DNA from: Rhodophyticola porphyridii
GTDB lineage: Bacteria; Pseudomonadota; Alphaproteobacteria; Rhodobacterales; Rhodobacteraceae
Length of the DNA stretch: 64,000 nucleotides
Assembly (NCBI RefSeq): GCF_003688285.1
Contig: NZ_RCNT01000004.1
Span: 274,092 to 338,091, forward strand
Direction of reading: 5' to 3'
The position numbers were made by a program, and so were the translations under genes. This document shows, one piece after another, positions 21,801 to 33,292 of the stretch (position 1 is its first letter; each line of letters starts with the position of its first letter). Below the pieces are notes generated by a model. It was given only the letters and a program-made list of their open reading frames with translations. It had not been told where the DNA came from and made no database searches.

Positions 21801-22796
21801 ATGACATTCACCAAACTGACCGCGCTGGCAATGACCACCGCATTGACCGCCTCCGTCGCCTATGCCGACGGGCATATCGACCGTACCGGCTGGCCCGAGA
21901 GCTTTACTGTCGGCACCGCGTCGCAGGGCGGCACCTATTTCGCCTATGGCTCCGGCTGGGCCAATCTGGTGGCCGAGGAGCTTGGCCTGTCCGGCGGCGG
22001 CGAAGTGACCGGCGGTCCGATGCAGAACATGGCGCTGGTCCATACCGGCGAGGCACAGTTCGGCATGACGACCATGGGCCCGGCGGCGGAGTCGCTTCAG
22101 GGCACCAACCCGATCGCGCCCGGTCTGCAGATGACCAACGCCTGCGCGATGTTCCCGATGTACCAGACGCCGTTCTCCGTAACCGCGCTGGCATCTTCGG
22201 GCATCAGCTCGATTTCCGACATTCCGGCAGGTGCCCGTATCGGATTCGGGCCCGCGGGTTCCACCTCCGACACCTATTTCCCGCGCATGATGGAAGAGCT
22301 TGGTGTCGAGTTCGAGCGCCGCAATGGCGGCTGGTCGGATCTGGGCGGACAGTTGCAGGATGGTCTTCTGGACGTGATCGCCTTTGCCGCGGGTGTGCCG
22401 GTGCCGGCGGTCAGCCAGCTTGAGGTACAGACCGATGTGAACATCATCGAGTTCACCGAAGAGGAGCAGGCCGCGATCATGGAGGCTTTCCCGGTCTCGG
22501 AGTTCATGATCGCGGCCGATACCTACACGACGCTTGAAGCCGACGCGCGGTCGGTTTCGATGTGGAACTTCGCCATCGCCAATTGCGAACTGCCCGACAG
22601 CTTCGTCTATTCCGTTGTCGACGTAGTGATGAGCGATAATGAGCGGATGATGAATATCCACCGCGCCGCCCGCTCCACCCTGCCCGAGAACTGGGACAAG
22701 AACAGCGTTATGATGTGGCATCCCGGCGCGGCGCAGTGGTTCACCGAAAACGCGGGCGCGGAGATCCCCGCGGACATGATCCACGGCGGCATGTAA
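21801..22796 (+). CDS. TAXI-family TRAP transporter solute-binding protein
   Basis: A 331-residue periplasmic receptor. A signal peptide (1-22, cleavage after AYA) precedes the TAXI core VGTASQGGTYFAYGSGWANL, and GPAGSTSDTY follows later. TAXI receptors deliver organic acids or amino acids to a fused TRAP permease driven by an ion gradient. The matching permease gene is at 24369, but a gene on the other strand lies between. GGGGAGG precedes the ATG; a strong terminator follows. Confidence 0.93.
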   Translation: MTFTKLTALAMTTALTASVAYADGHIDRTGWPESFTVGTASQGGTYFAYGSGWANLVAEELGLSGGGEVTGGPMQNMALVHTGEAQFGMTTMGPAAESLQGTNPIAPGLQMTNACAMFPMYQTPFSVTALASSGISSISDIPAGARIGFGPAGSTSDTYFPRMMEELGVEFERRNGGWSDLGGQLQDGLLDVIAFAAGVPVPAVSQLEVQTDVNIIEFTEEEQAAIMEAFPVSEFMIAADTYTTLEADARSVSMWNFAIANCELPDSFVYSVVDVVMSDNERMMNIHRAARSTLPENWDKNSVMMWHPGAAQWFTENAGAEIPADMIHGGM

Positions 22797-22824
22797 TCAC
22801 GCCACCGCTGCTGAACGGACACGA

Positions 22825-22862
22825 AACAGGGCCGCCCGACAGGGCGGCCCTGTTCAATTTTC
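22825..22862 (+). terminator. Rho-independent terminator after the TAXI receptor gene
   Basis: A perfect 13-base stem, AACAGGGCCGCCC / GGGCGGCCCTGTT, with a GACA loop, followed by CAATTTT. It lies between the convergent TAXI receptor and PPC-like protein genes and may serve both. In a receptor-permease locus it would favour excess receptor mRNA. Confidence 0.88.
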
Positions 22863-22874
22863 AATCCCGCGTCG

Positions 22875-24116
22875 TTACTGCGCCGGGACGTAGCGCTGCA
22901 AGGCCACACGGATCACGCCGGAATAGCTTTCCGAATACTGCGTCACACCCAACATATAGGTGCCGGGATTGACCTGCACGGTCAGCTGGCTGTTCAGCGA
23001 GTCGCCCGCGTCATCGTTGAAATCGATCATCCTGCCGACCCCGTCGAAAAGACGGATCACCGGATCGCTGTCGCTGATCTCGATCGCGTCGATCAGCACC
23101 AGACCGCCTGCGGGCACGCTGAAACTGAACCACACCGCATCGCTCCCGACGACCTGATCCATGACCAGGCTGGTCTGCAACACGCCCAGATCGGTGATCG
23201 GATAGCTGCCGCCAATGGGCGGGCTGGCCTCGCCGGTGGCGAACATCTCCTGCATCGCGGCCGCCGGATCGTAGCCCCGGACCGAGACGGTCACCGGCTG
23301 CGTGTCGTCGGACAGGGACCGCATCGCGATGCAGTAATTTCCCGCCGGCAGCGGGTCGGTGAAATCCACGCGGGAGTTCAGCCCGTCATAATCGTCGTTT
23401 TCCGCCAGAAGCGTGCCCTGTCCGTCATAGATGTAGATATACGGATCCGCAGATGGGTTTTCAGCCCGAATGCTCAGCGCCTGCGGCGCGGACAACGAGA
23501 AGCGGTAATACGGCGTGCCGGCGATGGAGTTCGTGGCCGTCACACCCTCGCCCAGCATCGCGTCGACCGCGCCTGCGCCAAGCGGCGTGGCCGGTGTATT
23601 GGGCAGGCAGGGGTCGATGCCCGCGAAATCGGCGATGCCGCCACCCCAGCCCGGGGTCAGCGCCTCGTGTTCGGCCCGGCCCACCCGCAGATCGGCGACC
23701 ACGGCGCCGCCGCCGAAGGCGCGGGTCGACACGCAATAGGTACCCGGTTGCAGCGCGATGTCGCCGCGGGAGGCGAAATTGCCGCCGCTGTCGTCATCGG
23801 TCAGGATGATCGTGCCCGCCTCGTCGCGGATGTCGATGACCGTATCGCCCCCGGCGTTCGGGTTGGCCTCGATCCGGTACTCGCCCGCGCTGCTGACGGA
23901 AAACAGCGAAACGGTTTCTCCGCCCGGCGGCACCATCAGCCCGGTCTGGTCAATGAACGTGTCCGATGTGGAGATATCCGAGGCCTCGGGCGAGCCGCCG
24001 ACCCATAACCCCTGGGCGCCGACGCCGCCGCAAAGCTCGGCGTTCTGCGCCATGGCGGGCAACGCCGACGCCGCGAGGATCGCGCCTGTCAAAAAGGTGC
24101 CAGTTCTGAAATTCAT
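22875..24116 (-). CDS. Secreted protein with PPC-like beta-sandwich repeats
   Basis: A 413-residue exported protein with a signal peptide ending AMAQ (about 1-24). Three similar segments carry the pre-peptidase C-terminal (PPC) pattern: an aromatic F/Y segment, an I.D..G motif, then a D-rich DD...NS turn and a PG.Y.(I/V) strand, e.g. YIYIYDGQGTLLAENDDYDG and IRLFDGVGRMIDFNDDAGD. PPC-like domains bind ligands or calcium outside the cell; no catalytic domain is attached. It lies antisense between the TRAP receptor and permease genes. Function unknown. Confidence 0.78.
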   Translation of the reverse strand: MNFRTGTFLTGAILAASALPAMAQNAELCGGVGAQGLWVGGSPEASDISTSDTFIDQTGLMVPPGGETVSLFSVSSAGEYRIEANPNAGGDTVIDIRDEAGTIILTDDDSGGNFASRGDIALQPGTYCVSTRAFGGGAVVADLRVGRAEHEALTPGWGGGIADFAGIDPCLPNTPATPLGAGAVDAMLGEGVTATNSIAGTPYYRFSLSAPQALSIRAENPSADPYIYIYDGQGTLLAENDDYDGLNSRVDFTDPLPAGNYCIAMRSLSDDTQPVTVSVRGYDPAAAMQEMFATGEASPPIGGSYPITDLGVLQTSLVMDQVVGSDAVWFSFSVPAGGLVLIDAIEISDSDPVIRLFDGVGRMIDFNDDAGDSLNSQLTVQVNPGTYMLGVTQYSESYSGVIRVALQRYVPAQ

Positions 24117-24368
24117 GTCTCGTCCTCTTCACTTCTGAAAGGCGGCGTGCACGCGCCCGACGCTACAAAGACTAGCCCGCCCGCTCCGCCGCTGGCCAGT
24201 GGAATACGCCGCCATCTTTCCCCTTTTTTCGGGCGCTCTCCGGGTCGATCTTCCACGGCGCTGTCGAAACTGTTTGTTGCAATGCCCCGCGCAGCAAGAC
24301 AAAAAGGCGGGCACGGGTGTTCCGATGCACAATCGCAGGGGCCCCGTCGTCGATCAGGGGGGCTACAC

Positions 24369-26873
24369 ATGACCGAGACCAGCGCGCAGACCGAGGGCCC
24401 GGTTCTTGCCGAAGGCGTCGATGAAGAGCCGATCGAGCAGAACCGGCGGTTGTATCACGGCAAGGCCCATCTTCTGGTTGCCATACTGTCCACGGTCTAT
24501 GCCGGGTTTCACATCGCCGCGTTGAACGGCCTGTCGATCGAGACGATGACCGGGCTCGACCTGCCGTTCCTGCCGCAATTCCCCATGGAAACCTGGAATT
24601 TCCGCATCGTACATATCGCGGGCGCTCTCGCGCTCGGGTTTCTGCTGTTTTCGGCCCGGATGTTCGGCGACGACACGAACCGCCGCGCCGGGCTGCCATC
24701 GCTGGCCGGGCTGGCGCTGCTGATCCCGGCCTTCATCGCCATGTTCACCACCTTTCAGTTCATCGCGCTGGTCAGTTCCGACACGCTTCCCGAAATGGGC
24801 GGATTGCCCACATGGCCAGCTTTCGAAGGCACCGATATCTACGCGCAGGAGGTCACGTGGTTCGGATTGCCGCTGTTGATCGCGACCTTCGGCGCGATCC
24901 TGCTGAGCTGGATCGAACGGCGCGACCGTGGCCAGTTCGCCACATCCGATATCGTGCTTGCGGTCTGCGCAGTCGTCGTGGCGCTTTATCTCGTGCCGGT
25001 CTATTCCACGGCGGCGCGCAATTCCGTGGGCACCCCCTTCGTGCCGATCGGCGTGGCCTTCGCGGCAACGGCGGGCGCCGCGCTGATCCTTGAGCTGACC
25101 CGCCGCGTCGCGGGTCTGGCGCTGGTCGTCATCACCGCCATCTTCCTGGTCTACACCTTCAGCGCGCATCTCCTACCCGGCATTCTTGCCGTCCAAAGCC
25201 CCTTCACGTGGCAACGCTTCTTCGGCTTCGTCTATACCGATGCGGGCATTCTGGGACCGACAACGGCGGTATCCTCGACCTACATCATCCTGTTCATCAT
25301 CTTCGCGGCGTTCCTGCAGGCCTCCAAAGTGGGCGACTATTTCGTGAATTTCGCCTTCGCGGCTGCGGGCCGCGCACGGGGCGGCCCCGCCAAGGTGGCG
25401 ATTTTCGCCTCGGGCCTCATGGGCATGATCAATGGCACTAGTGCGGGCAACGTGGTGGCAACGGGCTCGCTCACCATTCCGCTGATGAAAAAGGTCGGCT
25501 ATCACAAGAAAACCGCAGGCGCGATCGAGGCTGCCGCCTCCACCGGCGGTCAGATCATGCCGCCGATCATGGGCGCGGGCGCCTTCATAATGGCCGAGAT
25601 CACGGGCATTCCCTATCAGGAGATCGCGATTGCCGCGATCATCCCCGCCATCCTCTATTTCGTGTCGATCTATTTCATGGTGGATTTCGAAGCCGCGAAA
25701 CTGGGCATGCGCGGCATGCGCGAGGATGAACTGCCCAAGTTCCGCGACATGGTGCGCCGTGTCTTTCTGTTCCTGCCGATCATCATTCTGATCGCGGCGC
25801 TCTTCATGGGCTATTCCGTGATCAGGGCCGGCACGCTGGCGACCGTCGCGGCCATCGTGGTCAGTTGGGCCGTACCGGAGCATTTCTCGATCAAAGGCAA
25901 AGGGGCCTGGTCCGTCCAGCGCGTGCTGGTTCTGGCCATCACCGCGCTTACAGTCCTCATGACCATCACCTGGTTCCTGACGCCGGCCGCCGAGCCGACT
26001 GTCGGGCCGTCGGAAACCGGGGCGCTCCTGCGCAGACTGGCCGAGATCACCGGCGTCGTCATCGCGGCGGGCTTCGTCTATATCTCGGTGCTGGAGTTCT
26101 CCAAGCCCGACAGCGTCGTCGGCCTTGCAGTCAGAGGGACGATCCGCGCGCTGGAACTCGCGGGCGTCATGTCGATCCAGATCATCGCCGTCTGCGCCTG
26201 CGCCGGCATCATCGTGGGCGTCATCAGCCTTACCGGGGTGGGCGCGCGGTTCTCCTCCGTGCTGCTCGATCTTGCCGGGGTCAGCCAGATCCTGGCGCTG
26301 TTCTTCGCCATGTGCATCGCGATCCTGCTTGGCATGGGCATGCCGACAACGGCGGCCTATGCGGTGGCCGCCTCGGTCGTGGCGCCCGGCTTGATCCAGC
26401 TTGGCATTCCTACGCTAACAGCGCATTTCTTCGTGTTCTATTTCGCCGTGGTTTCGGCCATCACGCCACCCGTGGCGCTGGCCAGTTACGCCGCCGCGGG
26501 GATATCCGGCGCCAATCCGATGGAAACCTCGGTCGCCTCCTTCAAGATCGGCATTGCCGCCTTCATCGTGCCGTTCATGTTCTTCTACAACTCCGCCATC
26601 CTGATGGACGGGACATCGCTCGAAGTGGTCCGCGCGGGGCTGACCGCCATATTCGGTGTGTTCCTGCTGTCGGCCGGGGTGCAGGGCTGGTTCCTCGGCG
26701 GGCGCACCGTCTGGTTCCTGCGCCTGGCCCTTGTTCTTGCCGCCCTCTTCATGATCGCTGGCGGATTGGTCACCGATCTGATCGGGGTCGCCATCACCGC
26801 CGCCATCTTCTTCATACAGCGGGTGGTGAAGCCGTCTCCCGATGCGACGATCTCGGTGCGCGGCGCCGACTGA
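24369..26873 (+). CDS. TRAP transporter fused permease (4TM/12TM)
   Basis: An 834-residue inner-membrane protein fusing the small and large TRAP subunits, as is usual for TAXI systems. Many hydrophobic helices are visible; the large-subunit signature MGMINGTSAGNVVATGSLTIP and ASTGGQIMPPIMGAGAFIMAEITG lies mid-protein (near 25430-25610), and GMGMPTTAAY in the second half. The ATG at 24369 begins the cytoplasmic tail (MTETSAQTEG); the frame open from 24147 is not supported. It partners the receptor at 21801. Confidence 0.95.
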   Translation: MTETSAQTEGPVLAEGVDEEPIEQNRRLYHGKAHLLVAILSTVYAGFHIAALNGLSIETMTGLDLPFLPQFPMETWNFRIVHIAGALALGFLLFSARMFGDDTNRRAGLPSLAGLALLIPAFIAMFTTFQFIALVSSDTLPEMGGLPTWPAFEGTDIYAQEVTWFGLPLLIATFGAILLSWIERRDRGQFATSDIVLAVCAVVVALYLVPVYSTAARNSVGTPFVPIGVAFAATAGAALILELTRRVAGLALVVITAIFLVYTFSAHLLPGILAVQSPFTWQRFFGFVYTDAGILGPTTAVSSTYIILFIIFAAFLQASKVGDYFVNFAFAAAGRARGGPAKVAIFASGLMGMINGTSAGNVVATGSLTIPLMKKVGYHKKTAGAIEAAASTGGQIMPPIMGAGAFIMAEITGIPYQEIAIAAIIPAILYFVSIYFMVDFEAAKLGMRGMREDELPKFRDMVRRVFLFLPIIILIAALFMGYSVIRAGTLATVAAIVVSWAVPEHFSIKGKGAWSVQRVLVLAITALTVLMTITWFLTPAAEPTVGPSETGALLRRLAEITGVVIAAGFVYISVLEFSKPDSVVGLAVRGTIRALELAGVMSIQIIAVCACAGIIVGVISLTGVGARFSSVLLDLAGVSQILALFFAMCIAILLGMGMPTTAAYAVAASVVAPGLIQLGIPTLTAHFFVFYFAVVSAITPPVALASYAAAGISGANPMETSVASFKIGIAAFIVPFMFFYNSAILMDGTSLEVVRAGLTAIFGVFLLSAGVQGWFLGGRTVWFLRLALVLAALFMIAGGLVTDLIGVAITAAIFFIQRVVKPSPDATISVRGAD

Positions 26874-26952
26874 CCCTTGGCACGCGAACCCGGACCACAT
26901 CTCAATCCCCATCCCCGCCGCGTTGGGCGGGCTCCTTCGGCCTTCGTTTCAG

Positions 26953-28119
26953 ATGCAGCATCTCAGCCAGTCCCCCACCGATCCGGGTTTCGTGCAGAAC
27001 CCCTACCCGTTCTATGACCGCGCCCGCCGGGCCGGCCCGCTCTTCCGTTGGACGGAATACGATCTGATCTGCGCCACCACGCATGAGGCCGTGAACACGC
27101 TCCTGCGAGATCGCCGTTTCGGGCGCGAACCGATCGCACCGCCGCCCGTCCCCGAGCATCTGGAACCGTTTTACGCGGTCGAGGCGCATTCCATGCTGGA
27201 ACTGGAGCCGCCGCGCCACACCCGCCTGCGCAGCCTGGTGCTTCGCGCCTTCACCTCGCGCCGGATCAAGGCGCTGGCGCCAGAAATCGCTGCACTGACC
27301 CATCAGCTTGTCGATGCGTTTCCCGAGGGCGAAAGCGATCTTCTCGATACGCTTGCCCGGCCCCTGCCGGTCACGATCATTGCCCGGCTTCTGGGCGTGC
27401 CCGAAGCAATGGCGCCGGATCTGCTGCGCTGGTCGAATGCGATGGTGGGCATGTATCAGGCCGGTCGCACCCGCGCCGACGAGGACGCCGCCGTCGCCGC
27501 GACCGAGGCTTTCGTGGAGTTCATGCGCGACTATGTCGGCAAGCGCCGTTCGGAGCCCCGTGACGACCTGATCAGCCATCTTATCGCCGCCGAGGAGGAC
27601 GGAGAGAAACTCTCCACCGACGAGCTGATCACCACCTGTATCCTGCTCCTGAATGCCGGGCATGAAGCGACGGTTCATTCCATCGGAAACGGTGTGAAAC
27701 TCTGCCTCGAAACCGGCGCACGGCCCGGGGAACACCCCGATCTTCTGGTCGAAGAGGTCCTGCGCTACGACCCGCCGCTGCACCTTTTCACGCGATATGT
27801 CTACGAAGAGGTGGAGGTTTTGGGCCATACCTTCCGTCGGGGTGACGAGGTCGGCCTTCTACTGGCCTCCGCCGGGCGCGACCCTGCAGCCTATGCCGAT
27901 GCGGACCGGTTCCTGCCCGACCGCCGGGACGGACCCGCCAATCTGGCCTTCGGGGCGGGCCTGCATTTTTGCGTCGGGGCTCCTCTGGCGCGTCTGGAGA
28001 TGCAGATCGCGCTGCCTATCCTGTTCGAGCGCTGCCCGGATCTGCGCCTGATCGCGACGCCGGCCTATGCGGACATCTATCATTTCCACGGGCTCGAGCG
28101 TCTGATCGTGGCCACGTGA
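26953..28119 (+). CDS. Cytochrome P450
   Basis: A 388-residue soluble bacterial P450 monooxygenase. The I-helix oxygen-activation motif reads NAGHEATV, the ExxR pair is in EEVLRYDPP, and the heme loop FGAGLHFCVG carries the thiolate ligand Cys340. No ferredoxin or ferredoxin reductase gene is adjacent, so the electron donor must be elsewhere. It follows the TRAP permease by 79 bases on the same strand; co-transcription is possible and would suggest uptake and oxidation of one substrate, but this is conjecture. The ATG at 26953 fits the family start better than 26842. Confidence 0.94.
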   Translation: MQHLSQSPTDPGFVQNPYPFYDRARRAGPLFRWTEYDLICATTHEAVNTLLRDRRFGREPIAPPPVPEHLEPFYAVEAHSMLELEPPRHTRLRSLVLRAFTSRRIKALAPEIAALTHQLVDAFPEGESDLLDTLARPLPVTIIARLLGVPEAMAPDLLRWSNAMVGMYQAGRTRADEDAAVAATEAFVEFMRDYVGKRRSEPRDDLISHLIAAEEDGEKLSTDELITTCILLLNAGHEATVHSIGNGVKLCLETGARPGEHPDLLVEEVLRYDPPLHLFTRYVYEEVEVLGHTFRRGDEVGLLLASAGRDPAAYADADRFLPDRRDGPANLAFGAGLHFCVGAPLARLEMQIALPILFERCPDLRLIATPAYADIYHFHGLERLIVAT

Positions 28120-28167
28120 TCGGGACGCATTCGCCGGCACGGCGACCGGCGATGCGCCCTGCGACTT

Positions 28168-28917
28168 TCACTCGAACCGGATGCTGGCGCTGACGCCGCC
28201 ATCGGTGGTGCGTGTAGAGGGGTTGCCCAGCACCCGGACAGAGGCACCGGCCCGTGCCTGCACCGCCGCGGATTGATCGGCGTAGCCCAGGGCGCTTGCC
28301 CCTGCACGCGCGGATATCGACAGCGTGCGGCACTCAAACGCGCCCGCGTCCAATCGGGCCCCGGCGCGCACTTGCGCATTCAGATCTGTGCAAGTGCCCG
28401 CAAGCTGCATGGTGGCACCGCTTTGCACCTGAACGTCCGTTCGGCCGGCCGCGCCTTCGAATTGCAGGCGTGCGCCGGAAGCGACCCGAAGCGAGCTCTC
28501 CTCTGCCTCTACCCCTTCTATGTCAAGCGAAGCACCCGATTGTGCCTCTGCCTCGAAGCGATCCGTCACCGGCACATCCGCGGTTACCGTCGAGCCGGAA
28601 CGGGATATCACCCTCGACAGGACCGGCATCTGGATATCCACCTCGAAGCGATCCTCGTCGTTCAGCGAAGGCTGAAGCCACGGGGTTTCCCGCTCGATCC
28701 GCAGAATATCTCCGTCCTGCTCTATCACAAGCCGGTCGATATCGCCGCGCCGTGCCGTCGCCTCCACCCGGAACGGGCCCTCGCGCAATGTCGCAACAAT
28801 ACCTTCGGCCACCTCCACCTGAGTGAAGTCCCTGACCTCGAACATCCTGTCCTGGGCCACCGCACTGCCGGCAATCATGATCGCGGCGGCGGCCCCTAGG
28901 CTCAAACGCATGAACAT
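28168..28917 (-). CDS. Secreted head-GIN domain protein (DUF2807)
   Basis: A 249-residue exported protein. A signal peptide (1-22) precedes VRDFTQVEVAEGIVATLREG, the characteristic opening of the head-GIN (DUF2807) domain, followed by short Gly/Ala/Ser-rich beta-helix-like turns (SGASLDIEG, SGARLQFEG, AGARLDAG, AGASALGY). The domain occurs in putative surface adhesins and in many periplasmic proteins of unknown role. AGGGAG precedes the ATG. Convergent with the P450. Confidence 0.82.
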   Translation of the reverse strand: MFMRLSLGAAAAIMIAGSAVAQDRMFEVRDFTQVEVAEGIVATLREGPFRVEATARRGDIDRLVIEQDGDILRIERETPWLQPSLNDEDRFEVDIQMPVLSRVISRSGSTVTADVPVTDRFEAEAQSGASLDIEGVEAEESSLRVASGARLQFEGAAGRTDVQVQSGATMQLAGTCTDLNAQVRAGARLDAGAFECRTLSISARAGASALGYADQSAAVQARAGASVRVLGNPSTRTTDGGVSASIRFE

Positions 28918-29030
28918 CCCGAGAATCTCCCTGTCTCACAAAATGTGAAAAAGAAGTATGTAAACAGAATTAACATTCAAGAGCCACGGGCGAAATTTTC
29001 AAAGCAAGCGTCCAAGGTCAGGCGCCGGAG

Positions 29031-31886
<2,856 letters not shown>

Positions 31887-31952
31887 CAAGGCCCCCGTTT
31901 GCCGCTGGCTAACACATAGGCGAGCCGGCCTGAGTCTCCAACGAAAATGTGC

Positions 31953-31967
31953 GAACGAAGCAGGAAC
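31953..31967 (-). promoter_or_regulatory. LexA box (GTTC-N7-GTTC) upstream of uvrA
   Basis: Plus-strand GAAC-GAAGCAG-GAAC, an exact alphaproteobacterial SOS operator, between uvrA and the upstream same-strand MFS gene. uvrA is a classical LexA target, so this site validates the motif used for the site at 1082. Confidence 0.88.
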
Positions 31968-31982
31968 ATGCTGACAGGATTG

Positions 31983-33143
31983 TCAACGCTGCGCAACCCG
32001 GCCTCCTATCCACAGGATCGAGACGAGCCCGGCGGCCATGATCACCACCGTGATTGCGACCAGACCGGCCAGACCGCCCACCGCCATGGCGGCCGCAAAA
32101 ATCGGGCTGCCGGCGGATGTACCGACATTTCCAAGCTGCGCCAGGGCGCCATTGGCCTCCGCCTGGGCCACTGACGTGTCGTTGAGCGCCGGAATTGCCG
32201 CAAAGCTCGCGCCGGGCACCAGGCCAATGCTGACGAATGTCAGAAACGCGAGCCACGGCTGCGCGATCTGGGGCAGCAGCAAGAGCCCCACCATGCCAAT
32301 CACCGTGGTGATATAGGACACCCGCAGGATCACGAAGACCGAATACCGCCGCGCCAGCCAGCCCGCCAGGAACGTGCCGCCAAGCGCCGTGAGCGGCAGG
32401 ACGCTCGCCACCAGCGGGACCGGCAGATGTCCCGCCACGAAAGGGGCCAGAAAGGTCAGCAACGCCACGAAAATCAAGGTATGCCAGAAAAATCCGAGCG
32501 CGGGGGCCAGACGGTGCGGATCGGAATAGATCGCCCGGTGGGCGGCGACAAAGCCGGGCCATGGCGTGGAAGACGGGCCGATCGGCGCGACCATCCGCCA
32601 GACCAGTGCGGCCAGCGCCCAGAACGCCAGGCCATGCAGCATCCAGGCGGCCCCCAGTCCCCCGATCCCGACAAGCACCGGAAGGAGAAGGGCGCTGAGC
32701 GCGAATGACACGCCGAAGAAGCTGGCCCATAGCGCCATCACCATGGGCTGGTCCCGCAGGCTGCTGATCCGCGCCATGAGCACCGGCGCCGCAACCACGA
32801 TCGCCAGATGCGTGACACCTTCCAACAGCCGCAATCCGATCAGCACCGGAAAAGGCGGCAGAAGGCTTTGAGCCATTGACAGGGCGCCGCCCGTCAGCAG
32901 CGCGGTCAGCAAGACCGGCCTCGGGCCGAACCGCCCCGCGCCCATGCCCGCAACCGCACCCAGAAAGATGCCCGCCACACCCACGGCGGAGACGACGAGC
33001 GCCAGAACCGGCTCGGGCCGGTCATAGGTCGCGCCAAGGGCTTCGAATATCAGGGAAACCTTGCCGAATTGCGCCGCGGCAAACAATCCGGTCACCCAAA
33101 GCAGAATAACCTGCGCCCAATCCGTCCTGACCCGATGCTCCAT
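31983..33143 (-). CDS. MFS transporter
   Basis: A 386-residue inner-membrane permease of the major facilitator superfamily with about twelve hydrophobic segments. The cytoplasmic loop between helices 2 and 3 (MGAGRFGPRPVLL) fits the MFS pattern, and the second-half loop AGWLARRYSV is similar. Substrate unknown. The ATG at 33143 leads directly into the first helix; the open frame upstream to 33350 is not supported. It is divergent from the VWA gene by 149 bases. Confidence 0.87.
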   Translation of the reverse strand: MEHRVRTDWAQVILLWVTGLFAAAQFGKVSLIFEALGATYDRPEPVLALVVSAVGVAGIFLGAVAGMGAGRFGPRPVLLTALLTGGALSMAQSLLPPFPVLIGLRLLEGVTHLAIVVAAPVLMARISSLRDQPMVMALWASFFGVSFALSALLLPVLVGIGGLGAAWMLHGLAFWALAALVWRMVAPIGPSSTPWPGFVAAHRAIYSDPHRLAPALGFFWHTLIFVALLTFLAPFVAGHLPVPLVASVLPLTALGGTFLAGWLARRYSVFVILRVSYITTVIGMVGLLLLPQIAQPWLAFLTFVSIGLVPGASFAAIPALNDTSVAQAEANGALAQLGNVGTSAGSPIFAAAMAVGGLAGLVAITVVIMAAGLVSILWIGGRVAQR

Positions 33144-33292
33144 TGCCGCGACATGACAGCGGGGCGCCGGACGGTCAACCACCCCATCGCAGACTTCACA
33201 AATGAAGCGGCGCGGCCTAGCATCCTCTGCATATTCACGCCGTGCGGCAGGCGCGGCATTTGCATTTTTGATATCGAATATGGAGTTTCCCC

